Below are positions 40,682 through 49,023 of a DNA stretch of 64,000 nt, piece after piece. The DNA is from Sphingomonas sp. GTDB taxonomy: Bacteria; Pseudomonadota; Alphaproteobacteria; Sphingomonadales; Sphingomonadaceae. The position numbers and the translations under genes are program-made. A model generated the notes under the pieces. That model had not been told where the DNA came from. It saw nothing but the letters and a program-made list of their open reading frames with translations, and searched no databases. Where the stretch lies: assembly GCA_025936675.1 (NCBI GenBank), contig JAICSX010000009.1, forward strand, positions 5,191 to 69,190. The letters run 5' to 3'. How positions within the stretch are numbered: position 1 is the first letter of the stretch; each line of letters begins with the position of its first letter.

Positions 40682-41122
40682 ATGATCACGCATCAGTTTG
40701 TTTTCCGAGCACTGCTGATCGCCAGCTGCGGCTATGCCTTGTGGCAAGGCCGCCGCGACGAGCGGATCGTTGCACTCGTCTGCATCGCGGCGACAGCAGC
40801 CTCGCGCCTCGCTTTCCATCCGCTGAGCGTGCGCTACTCGAGCGTGGAGACGGGGCTACTCCTCATTGACCTTGCGGTGCTTGCTGCCTTCGTCTTCGTC
40901 GCCCTCAGGTCACCGCGCTTCTGGCCGCTGTGGGTTGCAGGCCTGCAGCTCACCGAAAGCACCGCACACGTCATGAAGGCGATCGACGAAAGCCTGCTGC
41001 CGATCGCGTACGGAGCTGCCATTGCGCTGTGGAGCTATCCGATCCTGATCATCCTCGCGATCGGCACCTGGCGCGGGCACAAGCGCCGCACGCGCGAGAA
41101 CTCGCTGCAACCCGCGGTCTAG
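40682..41122 (+). CDS. Conserved hypothetical membrane protein, sphingomonad type
   Basis: A 146-residue protein with about four membrane helices. The core PRFWPLWVAGLQLTESTAHVMKAID and following WSYPILIILAIGTWRGHKR resemble a small membrane protein family frequent in sphingomonads, from memory. The ATG at 40682 is used; another in-frame ATG lies at 40661. Neither has a clear ribosome-binding site. Function unknown. Confidence 0.65.
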   Translation: MITHQFVFRALLIASCGYALWQGRRDERIVALVCIAATAASRLAFHPLSVRYSSVETGLLLIDLAVLAAFVFVALRSPRFWPLWVAGLQLTESTAHVMKAIDESLLPIAYGAAIALWSYPILIILAIGTWRGHKRRTRENSLQPAV

Positions 41123-41172
41123 CCAGAGCAACCGAGCTTGCGCGTATCGCGCTGCGCCCGCATGGGGCTGGC

Positions 41173-41916
41173 ATGTCGAAGCGCAAGAAATCCCACCAGA
41201 GCCACGGGTCCGCGAACCGGCCGCGATTTTGGGGCAAGCATGCCGTCGCGGCCGCTCTCGACAATACACAGCGAAAGGTCCTTCGCGCCTGGGCCACGCG
41301 CGAAGCGGCGTCGTTCATGCAATTTCCGAAGGACGTCACCGTCACGATTGCAGAGGCCCTGGACCTCGGACGGCTGGTGCCCCACGACGCGCCGCACCAG
41401 GGTGTCGTGATCGAGGTCGAGCCGACCGAGGATGTCTGGCTCGACGGGCTGTTGCACGATGCAACCGAGCGGGCGGTGCTTCTCGTGCTCGACCAGGTGA
41501 CGGACCCGCATAATGTCGGCGCGATCCTGCGTTCTGCCGCTGCGTTCGGCGCGGTGGGCATCGTGACGCAGGACCGGCACTCGCCGCCCGAAAGCGGAGC
41601 GCTCGCCAAGGCGGCGTCGGGTGCGCTCGAGCGCGTTCCGTGGGCACGGGTCGTCAACCTTGCGCGAGCGCTAGAAGAGATCGGCGAAGCAGGCTTCTGG
41701 CGTATTGGCCTCACCGGCGATGCGGAGACGGAGCTGAAGGACGCGCTTGGACCGAAGCGGGTCGCGCTGGTGCTCGGCGCAGAAGGGCCCGGCCTCAGGC
41801 CCAACACTCGCGAGCATTGCGACGCGCTGGCGCGGCTGCCGATCAGCGATGCGGTCGAAAGCCTGAATGTCTCGAATGCAGCCGCAGTCGCGCTTTATGC
41901 GGCGAGCTTAAGCTGA
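41173..41916 (+). CDS. rlmB: 23S rRNA 2'-O-methyltransferase, TrmH/RlmB family
   Basis: A 247-residue SPOUT methyltransferase that 2'-O-methylates a guanosine in 23S rRNA. Substrate-binding N-terminal part about 15-90, catalytic domain after it with the motifs VLDQVTDPHNVGAILRSAAAFG, LVLGAEGPGL and LPISDAVESLNVSNAAAVALY (motifs 1-3). The ATG at 41173 begins the basic tail typical of RlmB. Its stop overlaps the glycosylase start by one base. Confidence 0.93.
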   Translation: MSKRKKSHQSHGSANRPRFWGKHAVAAALDNTQRKVLRAWATREAASFMQFPKDVTVTIAEALDLGRLVPHDAPHQGVVIEVEPTEDVWLDGLLHDATERAVLLVLDQVTDPHNVGAILRSAAAFGAVGIVTQDRHSPPESGALAKAASGALERVPWARVVNLARALEEIGEAGFWRIGLTGDAETELKDALGPKRVALVLGAEGPGLRPNTREHCDALARLPISDAVESLNVSNAAAVALYAASLS

Positions 41917-42533
41917 TGGTCCGCACCAAAGGCAGCATCAAAAGCCATGTCGAGGCGCTCGCCAGCCGCGAGCCCGCGTTCGCGCGGGTGGTCGAGAAGC
42001 ATGGCATCCCGCCGCCGCGCAATAGCGAGCGCGGTGCGCACACATTGCTTCGGACCATCGTTGGGCAGCAGGTCAGCGTCGCCGCAGCACGATCAATGTG
42101 GGCGAAGCTGGAGGCGGCGTTCGGATCGCCGCCGGATCTGCAGCTCCTGCTCGCAGCGAGCGACGAAGAGTTGCGCGCGGCCGGCATGTCACGTCAGAAG
42201 TCCGGCTACATCCGCAGCCTCGCCGAGCTGGTGATCTCGGGCGAGCTCAACCTCGAAAACCTGCCGGACGACGACGAAGAAGCGATCGCCCTGCTTACCA
42301 AGATCAAGGGGATCGGGCGCTGGTCCGCGGAAATCTATCTGCTCTTCGCGGAGGGCCGCGCCGACGTCTTCCCGGCCGGCGACCTTGCAGTCATGGTCGA
42401 GCTCGGGCGGCTGATGGGCCTGCCACAAAAACCCAGCGAGAAGCAGTTGCGGGAACTTGCCGAACAGTGGCGTCCGTATCGCGGCGCCGCAGCCGTGCTC
42501 GCCTGGCACAGCTACAACTCCAGCGTGCTTTGA
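41916..42533 (+). CDS. DNA-3-methyladenine glycosylase II-type (AlkA-like HhH-GPD)
   Basis: A 205-residue base-excision enzyme that removes alkylated bases. It has the HhH-GPD core: TIVGQQVSVAAARSMW near residue 48, the hairpin-helix-hairpin KIKGIGRWSAEIYLLF near 128-143, and the catalytic Asp in FPAGDLAVM near 155. It lacks the N-terminal domain of E. coli AlkA, as in the shorter bacterial form. There is no Fe-S cluster motif. It is translationally coupled to rlmB. Joins mutY, udgX and ligD as repair genes in the window. Confidence 0.9.
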   Translation: MVRTKGSIKSHVEALASREPAFARVVEKHGIPPPRNSERGAHTLLRTIVGQQVSVAAARSMWAKLEAAFGSPPDLQLLLAASDEELRAAGMSRQKSGYIRSLAELVISGELNLENLPDDDEEAIALLTKIKGIGRWSAEIYLLFAEGRADVFPAGDLAVMVELGRLMGLPQKPSEKQLRELAEQWRPYRGAAAVLAWHSYNSSVL

Positions 42534-42602
42534 GGCACTAAAATTGACTTGAGTCGCCCGCTCCCCGGATGCCAAGCTGCGCTTCTGTTTGGGGGAGAGC
42601 GT

Positions 42603-42980
42603 ATGAAACGCGTTGACGTCTATTTCCTGCTTCTTGCCTGCATTCTGCTGATCTGCGGCGCCACGCTCGGAATCGTCATGGGTGCCCGGGAAGATTTCCA
42701 GCTGGTACCGGTGCACGCGCACCTGAACCTAGCGGGGTGGGCCTCCCTCGCGCTGTTCGGGCTGACGTACCGCGCGTACCCGGAAATCGCCGCCACGCGG
42801 CTCGCGCTCTGGCACTTCATCGTTTCAGGGATCGCATCGGTACTGCTCCCCATCGGAATCGGCCTTGCGGTCCTCCGCAATTCGCCGGGGCTGGCGATCG
42901 TGGCTTCGATCCTGTGGCTGTTGGGCGTGCTGATGTTCCTAACTCAGCTGCTGCGCTTGCTGCGCGGAAGAACCGTCTAG
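42603..42980 (+). CDS. Four-helix membrane protein, cytochrome oxidase subunit I-like
   Basis: A 125-residue protein with four helices. The segment VPVHAHLNLAGWASLALFGLTYRAYP resembles the heme-binding helix pattern of cbb3/NorB-like subunit I proteins, with possible axial His residues, but the protein is far too short to be an oxidase. It may be a small heme-binding or assembly membrane protein. GGGGAGA lies five bases upstream of the ATG. A degenerate FNR-like sequence (TTGAC-N4-GTCGC) is at 42544-42557. Confidence 0.68.
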   Translation: MKRVDVYFLLLACILLICGATLGIVMGAREDFQLVPVHAHLNLAGWASLALFGLTYRAYPEIAATRLALWHFIVSGIASVLLPIGIGLAVLRNSPGLAIVASILWLLGVLMFLTQLLRLLRGRTV

Positions 42981-44287
42981 CGGCGGACTCCGACAGGCAA
43001 GGGCCGCGCACCGAGCCCGAGCAATTCGCGATGACCGGAACCGAGCCGCAGCGGCCCGAGCTTGTCTCCGTTCGTCTCGCGGCCGACCAGATAGGCAGTC
43101 GACGTCTGCCCCTTGCCATTGTTCCACTCGTAGACGGCATTGAAGGCGAGCACTGGAACGAAGGCTTTCCTGCCGCCGACCTCATATTCCTGGATTGCCG
43201 TCCGGGGCGCGACGACCCGGCTGGTCATCGTCATCCGCTTCATCGGCGGAATCGCGTCGAGCGGCTCGCCGACCGGTGCCGGTCTGGAGAAGAAGGCGGC
43301 GAGCTCCTCGTCCTGCGTTGCGCTTGCATTGAGCAGGCTCGCTTCGGCGATGATCGTCCGCGCGGGGGCGGTGCCGGAGTTGAACAGGTCGACCTCGAAC
43401 TCGAGCATCACCTGCCCGTCCTCGACGAGGCAGCGCAGCGGCCGCACGCCAATCTCGAGCGATGGTCTCAAGCGTGTGGAAACGAGACCTCTCGGCGTCT
43501 CGACAGGCGGTTCTTCGGCAGGCGCCTTGAACCGGCTTGATATGATTCCGCGGGGGAAATCGGGTGCTGGTTGCTCAGGAACCCGAGAAGGAGTGGCAGG
43601 CCGCTCGACGACAGGAGGCGATGGTACCCAAGGCTTGGCAGCGGGAACCGGTTGAGTCGGAGGCCCCGGCTGCGCTTCGGGCGCAGCGAAGAGATCGAAC
43701 TGCGGCCCGGCCAGAGCTTCGCGGGGCCGGCGGCGCCACAAAAGAAATGCCGTAGCCCCAGCGAGGAACAGCGCCGCGATCAGCCATGGCAGGATCGGCA
43801 GGCGATGGTCGGGCTCAAGCGGCACGGCTGACGGTGCCGCACTGGTCGGCGAGGGCGCGGCCAGTGTCGGCTGAGGCACTGGCGCTGCTGTGCCTTGCGG
43901 CGGAACCTGGGACGGCGGTGCCTGAGTGACTGGAGGGGGAGCAACCTCACTCGCTTTCGCGGGAGCTTGCCGCGGCGCTGGCCGGTTCTCAACGGCACGG
44001 CGGGCTGGCGTTGCCGTGGGACCGGTCGTCTGAGCTCGGGCAGGCGGCGGAGGCGCCGCAGTCGCCGGCTGCTGTTGCTGCTCGGCCGGGCGGGTAACCG
44101 TCCCCGGTAGGCTGAAGTTCTGCAGTTCCCGGGGGCCGACCGCGTCGGTCGCGGGTGTATTCGAGTTCGGAATGCTCGTGGGAGGAGCATTCTGGGTGGC
44201 GGGCGCGGTCTGCGCGAGCGCGGGGCTGGCGAAAAGCGCCGCGCAACACGCCAGCAATAATCGTTCAACGCGCAAAACCGCCCTCAT
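42977..44287 (-). CDS. Proline-rich, membrane-anchored protein of unknown function
   Basis: A 436-residue protein: signal peptide (ending SPALAQ), a low-complexity Pro/Ala/Gln-rich region to about residue 155, one membrane helix (LPWLIAALFLAGATAFLLW, about 163-181) with an Arg-rich stop, a second Pro-rich linker, and a predicted beta-rich domain from about 270 (LEIGVRPLRCLVEDGQVMLEFEV-like; two segments either side of the linker repeat PRG-I/LV-S-SR/TRF/L). Topology suggests an exported Pro-rich part and a cytoplasmic beta domain. I do not recognise a family. Its stop overlaps the convergent gene by four bases. Confidence 0.72.
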   Translation of the reverse strand: MRAVLRVERLLLACCAALFASPALAQTAPATQNAPPTSIPNSNTPATDAVGPRELQNFSLPGTVTRPAEQQQQPATAAPPPPARAQTTGPTATPARRAVENRPAPRQAPAKASEVAPPPVTQAPPSQVPPQGTAAPVPQPTLAAPSPTSAAPSAVPLEPDHRLPILPWLIAALFLAGATAFLLWRRRPREALAGPQFDLFAAPEAQPGPPTQPVPAAKPWVPSPPVVERPATPSRVPEQPAPDFPRGIISSRFKAPAEEPPVETPRGLVSTRLRPSLEIGVRPLRCLVEDGQVMLEFEVDLFNSGTAPARTIIAEASLLNASATQDEELAAFFSRPAPVGEPLDAIPPMKRMTMTSRVVAPRTAIQEYEVGGRKAFVPVLAFNAVYEWNNGKGQTSTAYLVGRETNGDKLGPLRLGSGHRELLGLGARPLPVGVRR

Positions 44288-44401
44288 CGCTCCCGCTTTA
44301 CCTGATTCGCCGCTTGCTCTCTCCCGCGGCGCCGCAGGCCCATGCCCTTCGCAGCACCGCGATTCAAGCAGATGCTGGATGAATGGCGGCGGAACCCGCG
44401 G

Positions 44402-45094
44402 CTAACGGGCGTCGACCAGCACCAGCTCGCTATCGTCCTCGGCCTCGATGTCGATCCGGCTCTCGCCGGTAATGGCGACTCCATCGCGGGGGCCCGCCTC
44501 GACGCCGTTCACGCGCACGCGACCGCTTGGAACGAGATAGAGATGCCGGTCGGGCGAAGTATCAATGCCGATGGCTTCGCCGGCCTTCACCGTGGCTCCG
44601 AGGATTTTCGCATCGGCATTGATGGTCAGCGCGCCGTCAGCGGAATCGCCGCTGGCGAGCAGCTGGAATTGGCCAATCCGCGAATCTTTCGGAAACGGCT
44701 TTGCGCCCCAGCTCGGCGGCGCGTTGGGCCGGTCGGTCTCGATCCAGATCTGGAACAAGGTCGTCTGCTCATCCTCGAGGTTATATTCCGCGTGCGTGAC
44801 GCCGGTCCCGGCGCTCATCACCTGCACGTCGCCGGCGGCAGTGCGGCCCTTGTTGCCCATGGAATCCTGGTGCGTGATCGCGCCGGTGCGGACGTAAGTG
44901 ACGATCTCCATGTCGCGGTGCGGGTGGGGCGGAAAACCGCTTTGCGCGGCGATCTGGTCGTCATTCCAGACGCGAATCCTGCCCCAGCCCATGCGCGCGG
45001 GATCGTAGTAATTCGCGAAGGAGAAATGGTGGCGGGCATTGAGCCAGCCGTGGTCGGCATGCCCGAGGCTTCCAAAGGGACGGATGTCGATCAT
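44402..45094 (-). CDS. Pirin-family protein (YhhW-like bicupin)
   Basis: A 230-residue bicupin of the pirin family, relatives of which have quercetin 2,3-dioxygenase activity or act as redox-sensitive regulators. The N-terminal cupin metal site is intact: FPPHPHRDMEIVTYV supplies two His, and GTGVTHAEYN a third His and a Glu. The C-terminal cupin is degenerate, as is normal. The start lies in a 124-base divergent gap opposite the 2OG oxygenase gene, where a TATAGT hexamer is visible near 45161. The true substrate is unknown. Confidence 0.9.
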   Translation of the reverse strand: MIDIRPFGSLGHADHGWLNARHHFSFANYYDPARMGWGRIRVWNDDQIAAQSGFPPHPHRDMEIVTYVRTGAITHQDSMGNKGRTAAGDVQVMSAGTGVTHAEYNLEDEQTTLFQIWIETDRPNAPPSWGAKPFPKDSRIGQFQLLASGDSADGALTINADAKILGATVKAGEAIGIDTSPDRHLYLVPSGRVRVNGVEAGPRDGVAITGESRIDIEAEDDSELVLVDAR

Positions 45095-45218
45095 GCCAGT
45101 GATTTGGGCGGAACGGCGAACCTATCAAGTGTCAGGGATGTGACCGTCCGGCGCCCCTTGTTATAGTCGCGCTCGTGATCAGGGTTTCGGGGGATCGGTG
45201 CTTCGATGGACGTGACTG

Positions 45219-45791
45219 ATGAGCGCTGAGCTTTCGCCGACCCGCTCCGGCTCAGTCGAGGGCCGCGACATCTTCGTCTTCGACGGGCTCCTGTCCGAGG
45301 GGGACCTTGGCCAATATGTCGAGGCACTCGAGCGCGCACCCTTCACACGCACCGAATTCGCGAAGCGCGAGACCGCGGATTATAAGCATTGGGTGAGCGA
45401 GCTTCCGCTCGCCAACGTGACGCGGCTGCCGCTCTGGCCCGCAACGGAGCGCGCCATCGCCTGCGCGCGGCCCGGCGAAGAATACCGGCCCTATCGCGCG
45501 TACACAAATTACGCTGCGTTCGGCGACATGCTCTACACCCACAACGACTGCCTGCCCGAGAATCGCGAGCTCACGGCTTTGTGGTTCATGTCGAAAAGCT
45601 GGGAGCCCGAATGGGGCGGCGAGACGATGTTCTTTGATTCATCCGGCGACGCGATGTTCTGCGCCAGTCCGAAACCGGGACGACTTGTGATCTTCGACGG
45701 CGCGATCGCGCATGCGGGGCGGCCGCCGTCACGCATTTGCTACACGCCGCGCTATACGTTCGCGATCAAGCTCGCGCCGGTGTCTACCTGA
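45219..45791 (+). CDS. 2-oxoglutarate/Fe(II)-dependent oxygenase
   Basis: A 190-residue double-stranded beta-helix oxygenase. The iron triad is visible as HND (HxD, in YTHNDCLPENRELTALWF near residue 108) and the distal His in FDGAIAHAGRPPS near 165; the 2-oxoglutarate-binding Arg is in the following TPRYTFAIK. It resembles prolyl-hydroxylase-like oxygenases of the 2OG-FeII_Oxy group. The substrate is unknown. It is upstream of creD by 93 bases. Confidence 0.85.
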   Translation: MSAELSPTRSGSVEGRDIFVFDGLLSEGDLGQYVEALERAPFTRTEFAKRETADYKHWVSELPLANVTRLPLWPATERAIACARPGEEYRPYRAYTNYAAFGDMLYTHNDCLPENRELTALWFMSKSWEPEWGGETMFFDSSGDAMFCASPKPGRLVIFDGAIAHAGRPPSRICYTPRYTFAIKLAPVST

Positions 45792-45884
45792 CCCGCATCC
45801 GATTTCAGCAAATCCTCAGAAGTTTCTCATGACGCTCACGGGCTGCCGCGCGAGGCTGCGCAAGCAACAGGTGGCAGAAATAAT

Positions 45885-47285
45885 GTGCTGACGTTCGGCG
45901 GTGAGCGGACTCCCGGTTTCAAGCTGTTCCTCGCGATCATTGTCGCGGGCGCGCTCGTCATTCCGCTCTTTTCCATCTGGCTGCTGGTCTACGACCGCCA
46001 GTCACAGCAGCGCGACGCGACCAACTCCATCACCGCGGGCTGGGGCGGCCCGCAAGCGATGGCTGGCCCGCTGCTTGTCATCCCCTATCAGGCAAATGCG
46101 ACCGAGACGGTCGTCCAGAATGGCCAAAGCATCACACGCACATCGCAGGTCACGAAAGAGCTCACTTTGGCGCCCGAGGCCGTCGAGCTCTCGACGGAGC
46201 TCAAGCCCGATGTGCGCAAGCGCTCGATCTACGAAGCCGTCGTCTATGACGCGGCGGTTACCGGGCGCGCGCGTTTCGTCCTTCCAGCGGATCTGGCGCG
46301 AAGCGGAGTCGACCCGACGCAAATGGACCTGAGCCGCGCCGAGCTGCGCTTCGGCCTCAGCGACCCGCGGGGCCTTGGGGCCAACCCGCGCGTCTCGGCA
46401 GGCGGGCGAACGCTTGCGATGCTTCCGGGCGGCGGAAGCGGAGGTGGGCGGGGATTCTTCGCCTGGCTCGACGCGAGCAGCCTGACCTCTCAGCCACTGC
46501 AGGTCGATTTCGCCTATGACTTCCGTGGCAATGCAGCGCTGAGCCTCGCGCCGCAGGCGGGCGACACGCGCTGGACGGTGAAATCCACGTGGCCGAGCCC
46601 GAGTTTCGGCGGCGACTTCCTTCCCGATAGAAACCCGCATTCGAACAATGGATTTGAGGCGAGCTATCGCATCGGCAATCTCGCGCTTGGCCGGTCGCTG
46701 GTCAGCACAGGCGATCCCGGCTCATCGAACCTGGTCGACAAAGTTCCGGTACCGTTGGCAAGCTCAACCGACGCGACATCCGACAATGGCGACGCGGTGC
46801 AAGTCGCCTCCATCAGCCTCATCCAGCCGGTCGACCTTTATTCGCAGGTCAACCGCGCGACCAAGTACGGCTTCCTGTTCATCGGTTTCACCTTCCTCGC
46901 GCTGCTCATGTTCGACGTCATCGGCGGCGTTCGCGTGTCGACCGTCGAATATCTGCTGATGGGCGTAGCGCTGGTGCTGTTCTTCGTGCTGCTTCTCGCC
47001 TTCGCCGAGGTGGTCGGATTCACGCCAGCATATGTCCTCGCGTCGGCGGCGATCGCCGGCCTAAACACCGCTTATTCCGCCGCGGTGCTGGGCAGCTGGC
47101 GGCGCGCGTACTTCATCGGCGCGCTGCTCGTCGGCCTCTATGCCGTCCTCTACATCCTCCTCAGCCTCGAGGCTTACTCCCTGCTGATCGGTTCGCTGCT
47201 GCTGTTCGCGGCGCTGGCCGGGGTCATGTATGCAACGCGGCGCATTGACTGGGGTGCGAAAAAGGAAGTGGCCGCCGAAGGGTGA
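45885..47285 (+). CDS. creD: CreD-family inner membrane protein
   Basis: A 466-residue inner membrane protein: an N-terminal helix, a large periplasmic domain (about 40-325, here with a Gly-rich insertion near 185-190) and about six C-terminal helices. The signature QVNRATKYGFLFIGFTFLALLMFD near 310-333 and VEYLLMGVALVLFFVLLLAFAEVVGF are characteristic. CreD is linked to the CreBC regulon and envelope stress in gammaproteobacteria; its molecular role is unknown. creBC are not here. A GTG at 45885 is the start. Confidence 0.9.
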   Translation: MLTFGGERTPGFKLFLAIIVAGALVIPLFSIWLLVYDRQSQQRDATNSITAGWGGPQAMAGPLLVIPYQANATETVVQNGQSITRTSQVTKELTLAPEAVELSTELKPDVRKRSIYEAVVYDAAVTGRARFVLPADLARSGVDPTQMDLSRAELRFGLSDPRGLGANPRVSAGGRTLAMLPGGGSGGGRGFFAWLDASSLTSQPLQVDFAYDFRGNAALSLAPQAGDTRWTVKSTWPSPSFGGDFLPDRNPHSNNGFEASYRIGNLALGRSLVSTGDPGSSNLVDKVPVPLASSTDATSDNGDAVQVASISLIQPVDLYSQVNRATKYGFLFIGFTFLALLMFDVIGGVRVSTVEYLLMGVALVLFFVLLLAFAEVVGFTPAYVLASAAIAGLNTAYSAAVLGSWRRAYFIGALLVGLYAVLYILLSLEAYSLLIGSLLLFAALAGVMYATRRIDWGAKKEVAAEG

Positions 47286-47316
47286 CGCGGTGAATCTTTG
47301 CCGCTAACCGGCAGCG

Positions 47317-48216
47317 ATGACTTCTCAGCCGTTACCGCCCAAGCGTATTTTCCCGACCTCCGAAGTCGATGCGCGCGCCGCCGAGCATGTGCCCTCGGTC
47401 CCTCAGACGGAAAGCTCGGCCTACAAGCTTGCCTTCCAGGATACTGAGTTCCTGCTTCGCGAGGATCTGCGCCCGGTTCGCTTCCAGCTGGAGCTATTGA
47501 AGCCCGAGCTTCTGCTCAACGAAGCCAATATCGGGTCGACCTTCGTCTTCTACGGTTCGGCGCGGATCCCTGCGCCCGACATGGTCGACGCACTGATCGC
47601 TGCGGCGACCAACCCGGAGCAGGAGAAGATCGCCGAGCGGCTGAAGGCCAAGTCGCATTATTACGAAGTCGCGCGTGAGCTCGCGCGACTTGCGAGCCGT
47701 TGCGGCTGCGATGGCGACGGCAAGCTGCAGTTCGTCGTCTGCTCGGGTGGCGGCCCGTCGATCATGGAGGCGGCGAACCGCGGTGCGGCCGACGAGGGGC
47801 GGCCGTCGATCGGCCTTAACATCGTGCTCCCGCACGAGCAGATGCCAAACCGCTACGTGACGCCGGACCTCAGCTTCCAATTCCACTATTTCGCGCTGCG
47901 CAAGATGCATTTCCTCCTCCGAGCGCGGGCGCTTGCCGTTTTTCCGGGCGGCTTCGGGACGTTCGACGAAATGTTCGAGCTCCTGACCCTGATCCAGACG
48001 GGCAAGGTTCGGCCGCTCCCGATCCTCCTGTTCGGCAAGGACTATTGGGACCGAGTCGTCAATTTCGACGCGATGGTCGAAGAAGGCGTGATCGCCCCGC
48101 ACGACCTCGACCTCATCCACTGGTCAGAGGATGCGGACGAAGCCTGGGATTATGTGACCAGCTATTATCACGAGCATCCGCAGCCCCCGCGGGAGCAGAC
48201 CGCCAAGCCCGAGTAG
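47317..48216 (+). CDS. LOG-family protein (putative cytokinin-type phosphoribohydrolase)
   Basis: A 299-residue Rossmann-fold protein of the LOG/TIGR00730 family. The signature PGGFGTFDEMFELLTLIQTG is intact near residue 208, with the preceding VCSGGGPSIMEAANRGA near 143. Family members hydrolyse nucleotide 5'-monophosphates to base and ribose 5-phosphate; older labels of lysine decarboxylase are incorrect for this signature. The N-terminal 80 residues are longer than in the shortest LOG proteins. It lies 31 bases after creD. Confidence 0.9.
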   Translation: MTSQPLPPKRIFPTSEVDARAAEHVPSVPQTESSAYKLAFQDTEFLLREDLRPVRFQLELLKPELLLNEANIGSTFVFYGSARIPAPDMVDALIAAATNPEQEKIAERLKAKSHYYEVARELARLASRCGCDGDGKLQFVVCSGGGPSIMEAANRGAADEGRPSIGLNIVLPHEQMPNRYVTPDLSFQFHYFALRKMHFLLRARALAVFPGGFGTFDEMFELLTLIQTGKVRPLPILLFGKDYWDRVVNFDAMVEEGVIAPHDLDLIHWSEDADEAWDYVTSYYHEHPQPPREQTAKPE

Positions 48217-48226
48217 AGTCCGGGAC

Positions 48227-48949
48227 TTAAGGCTTCTTGGCCGTCGCGGTGCCGGCGACCTTGGGAGCGCCCTCGCCTCCGACATTCTTCGGATTGGCGC
48301 CGGCCTGCTGCTCGGTTAGCACGGGCTCCTTGCCGGCCTTCTGAGGCCCGTTGTTGGGGCCGGTGCCCGGCGGATTGCCGGCTGCTTGTGAGCCAGTCGC
48401 CCCGTTGGCCGCGGGTGGCGGCGCCTTCGGCAGCGGCTGCGGCGAATCGCTATGACTGTTGAGGAATGCCTCGACGTCGGCGCGGTCCTGCGGGTTGCTG
48501 AGACCGGCGAAGGTCATCTTGGTGCCCGGTGCGAACGCCTTCGGGCTGGTCAGCCACTGGCTGAGATTGTCCCAGTTCCAGTTTCCGCCTTTGCTCGACA
48601 GCGCTGACGAGAAAGCGAAGCCCTTGCCCTGCCCGATCGGCTCACCGAGCACACCCCACAAGTTCGGGCCCATCTGGTTGGCGCCACCCTTGTCGGCATT
48701 GTGGCAGGCCATGCACTTATTGAAGATCTGCTGGCCCTTGGCCGGATCGGCTTTGGCCAAATAGACTTCGATCGGCTGCTCGGCGGCAGCGGCGCCGCCC
48801 TCGCCTTCCTCCTGAACGCCGGCGATCGGATAACCCATGGTCTTGGGTCGCTCGCTATGCAGCCACTCGCCCGCCACAATTGACGATCCCAGCGCCACGA
48901 TGCCCGCGAACAAGACCCAGCCGGCAATGGTGTTGAAGCGATCGTCCAT
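48227..48949 (-). CDS. Membrane-anchored c-type cytochrome
   Basis: A 240-residue cytochrome c with an uncleaved N-terminal anchor (about 9-28), a heme attachment site CMACH near residue 79, and axial Met in TKMTFAGL near 146, the class I pattern of alphaproteobacterial cytochrome c-552/CycM. The last 70 residues are a low-complexity Pro/Gly/Ala/Asn tail. CycM-type proteins carry electrons from the bc1 complex to terminal oxidases in the periplasm. AGGGAAA lies upstream of the ATG. Convergent with the LOG gene. Confidence 0.92.
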   Translation of the reverse strand: MDDRFNTIAGWVLFAGIVALGSSIVAGEWLHSERPKTMGYPIAGVQEEGEGGAAAAEQPIEVYLAKADPAKGQQIFNKCMACHNADKGGANQMGPNLWGVLGEPIGQGKGFAFSSALSSKGGNWNWDNLSQWLTSPKAFAPGTKMTFAGLSNPQDRADVEAFLNSHSDSPQPLPKAPPPAANGATGSQAAGNPPGTGPNNGPQKAGKEPVLTEQQAGANPKNVGGEGAPKVAGTATAKKP

Positions 48950-49023
48950 GGAGTTTCCCTGTTGATCTCAGGATAGAGAGGAATGGAAATGTGCGCGTCT
49001 CTTAAGGGCGAGTTCGCGCCTCT

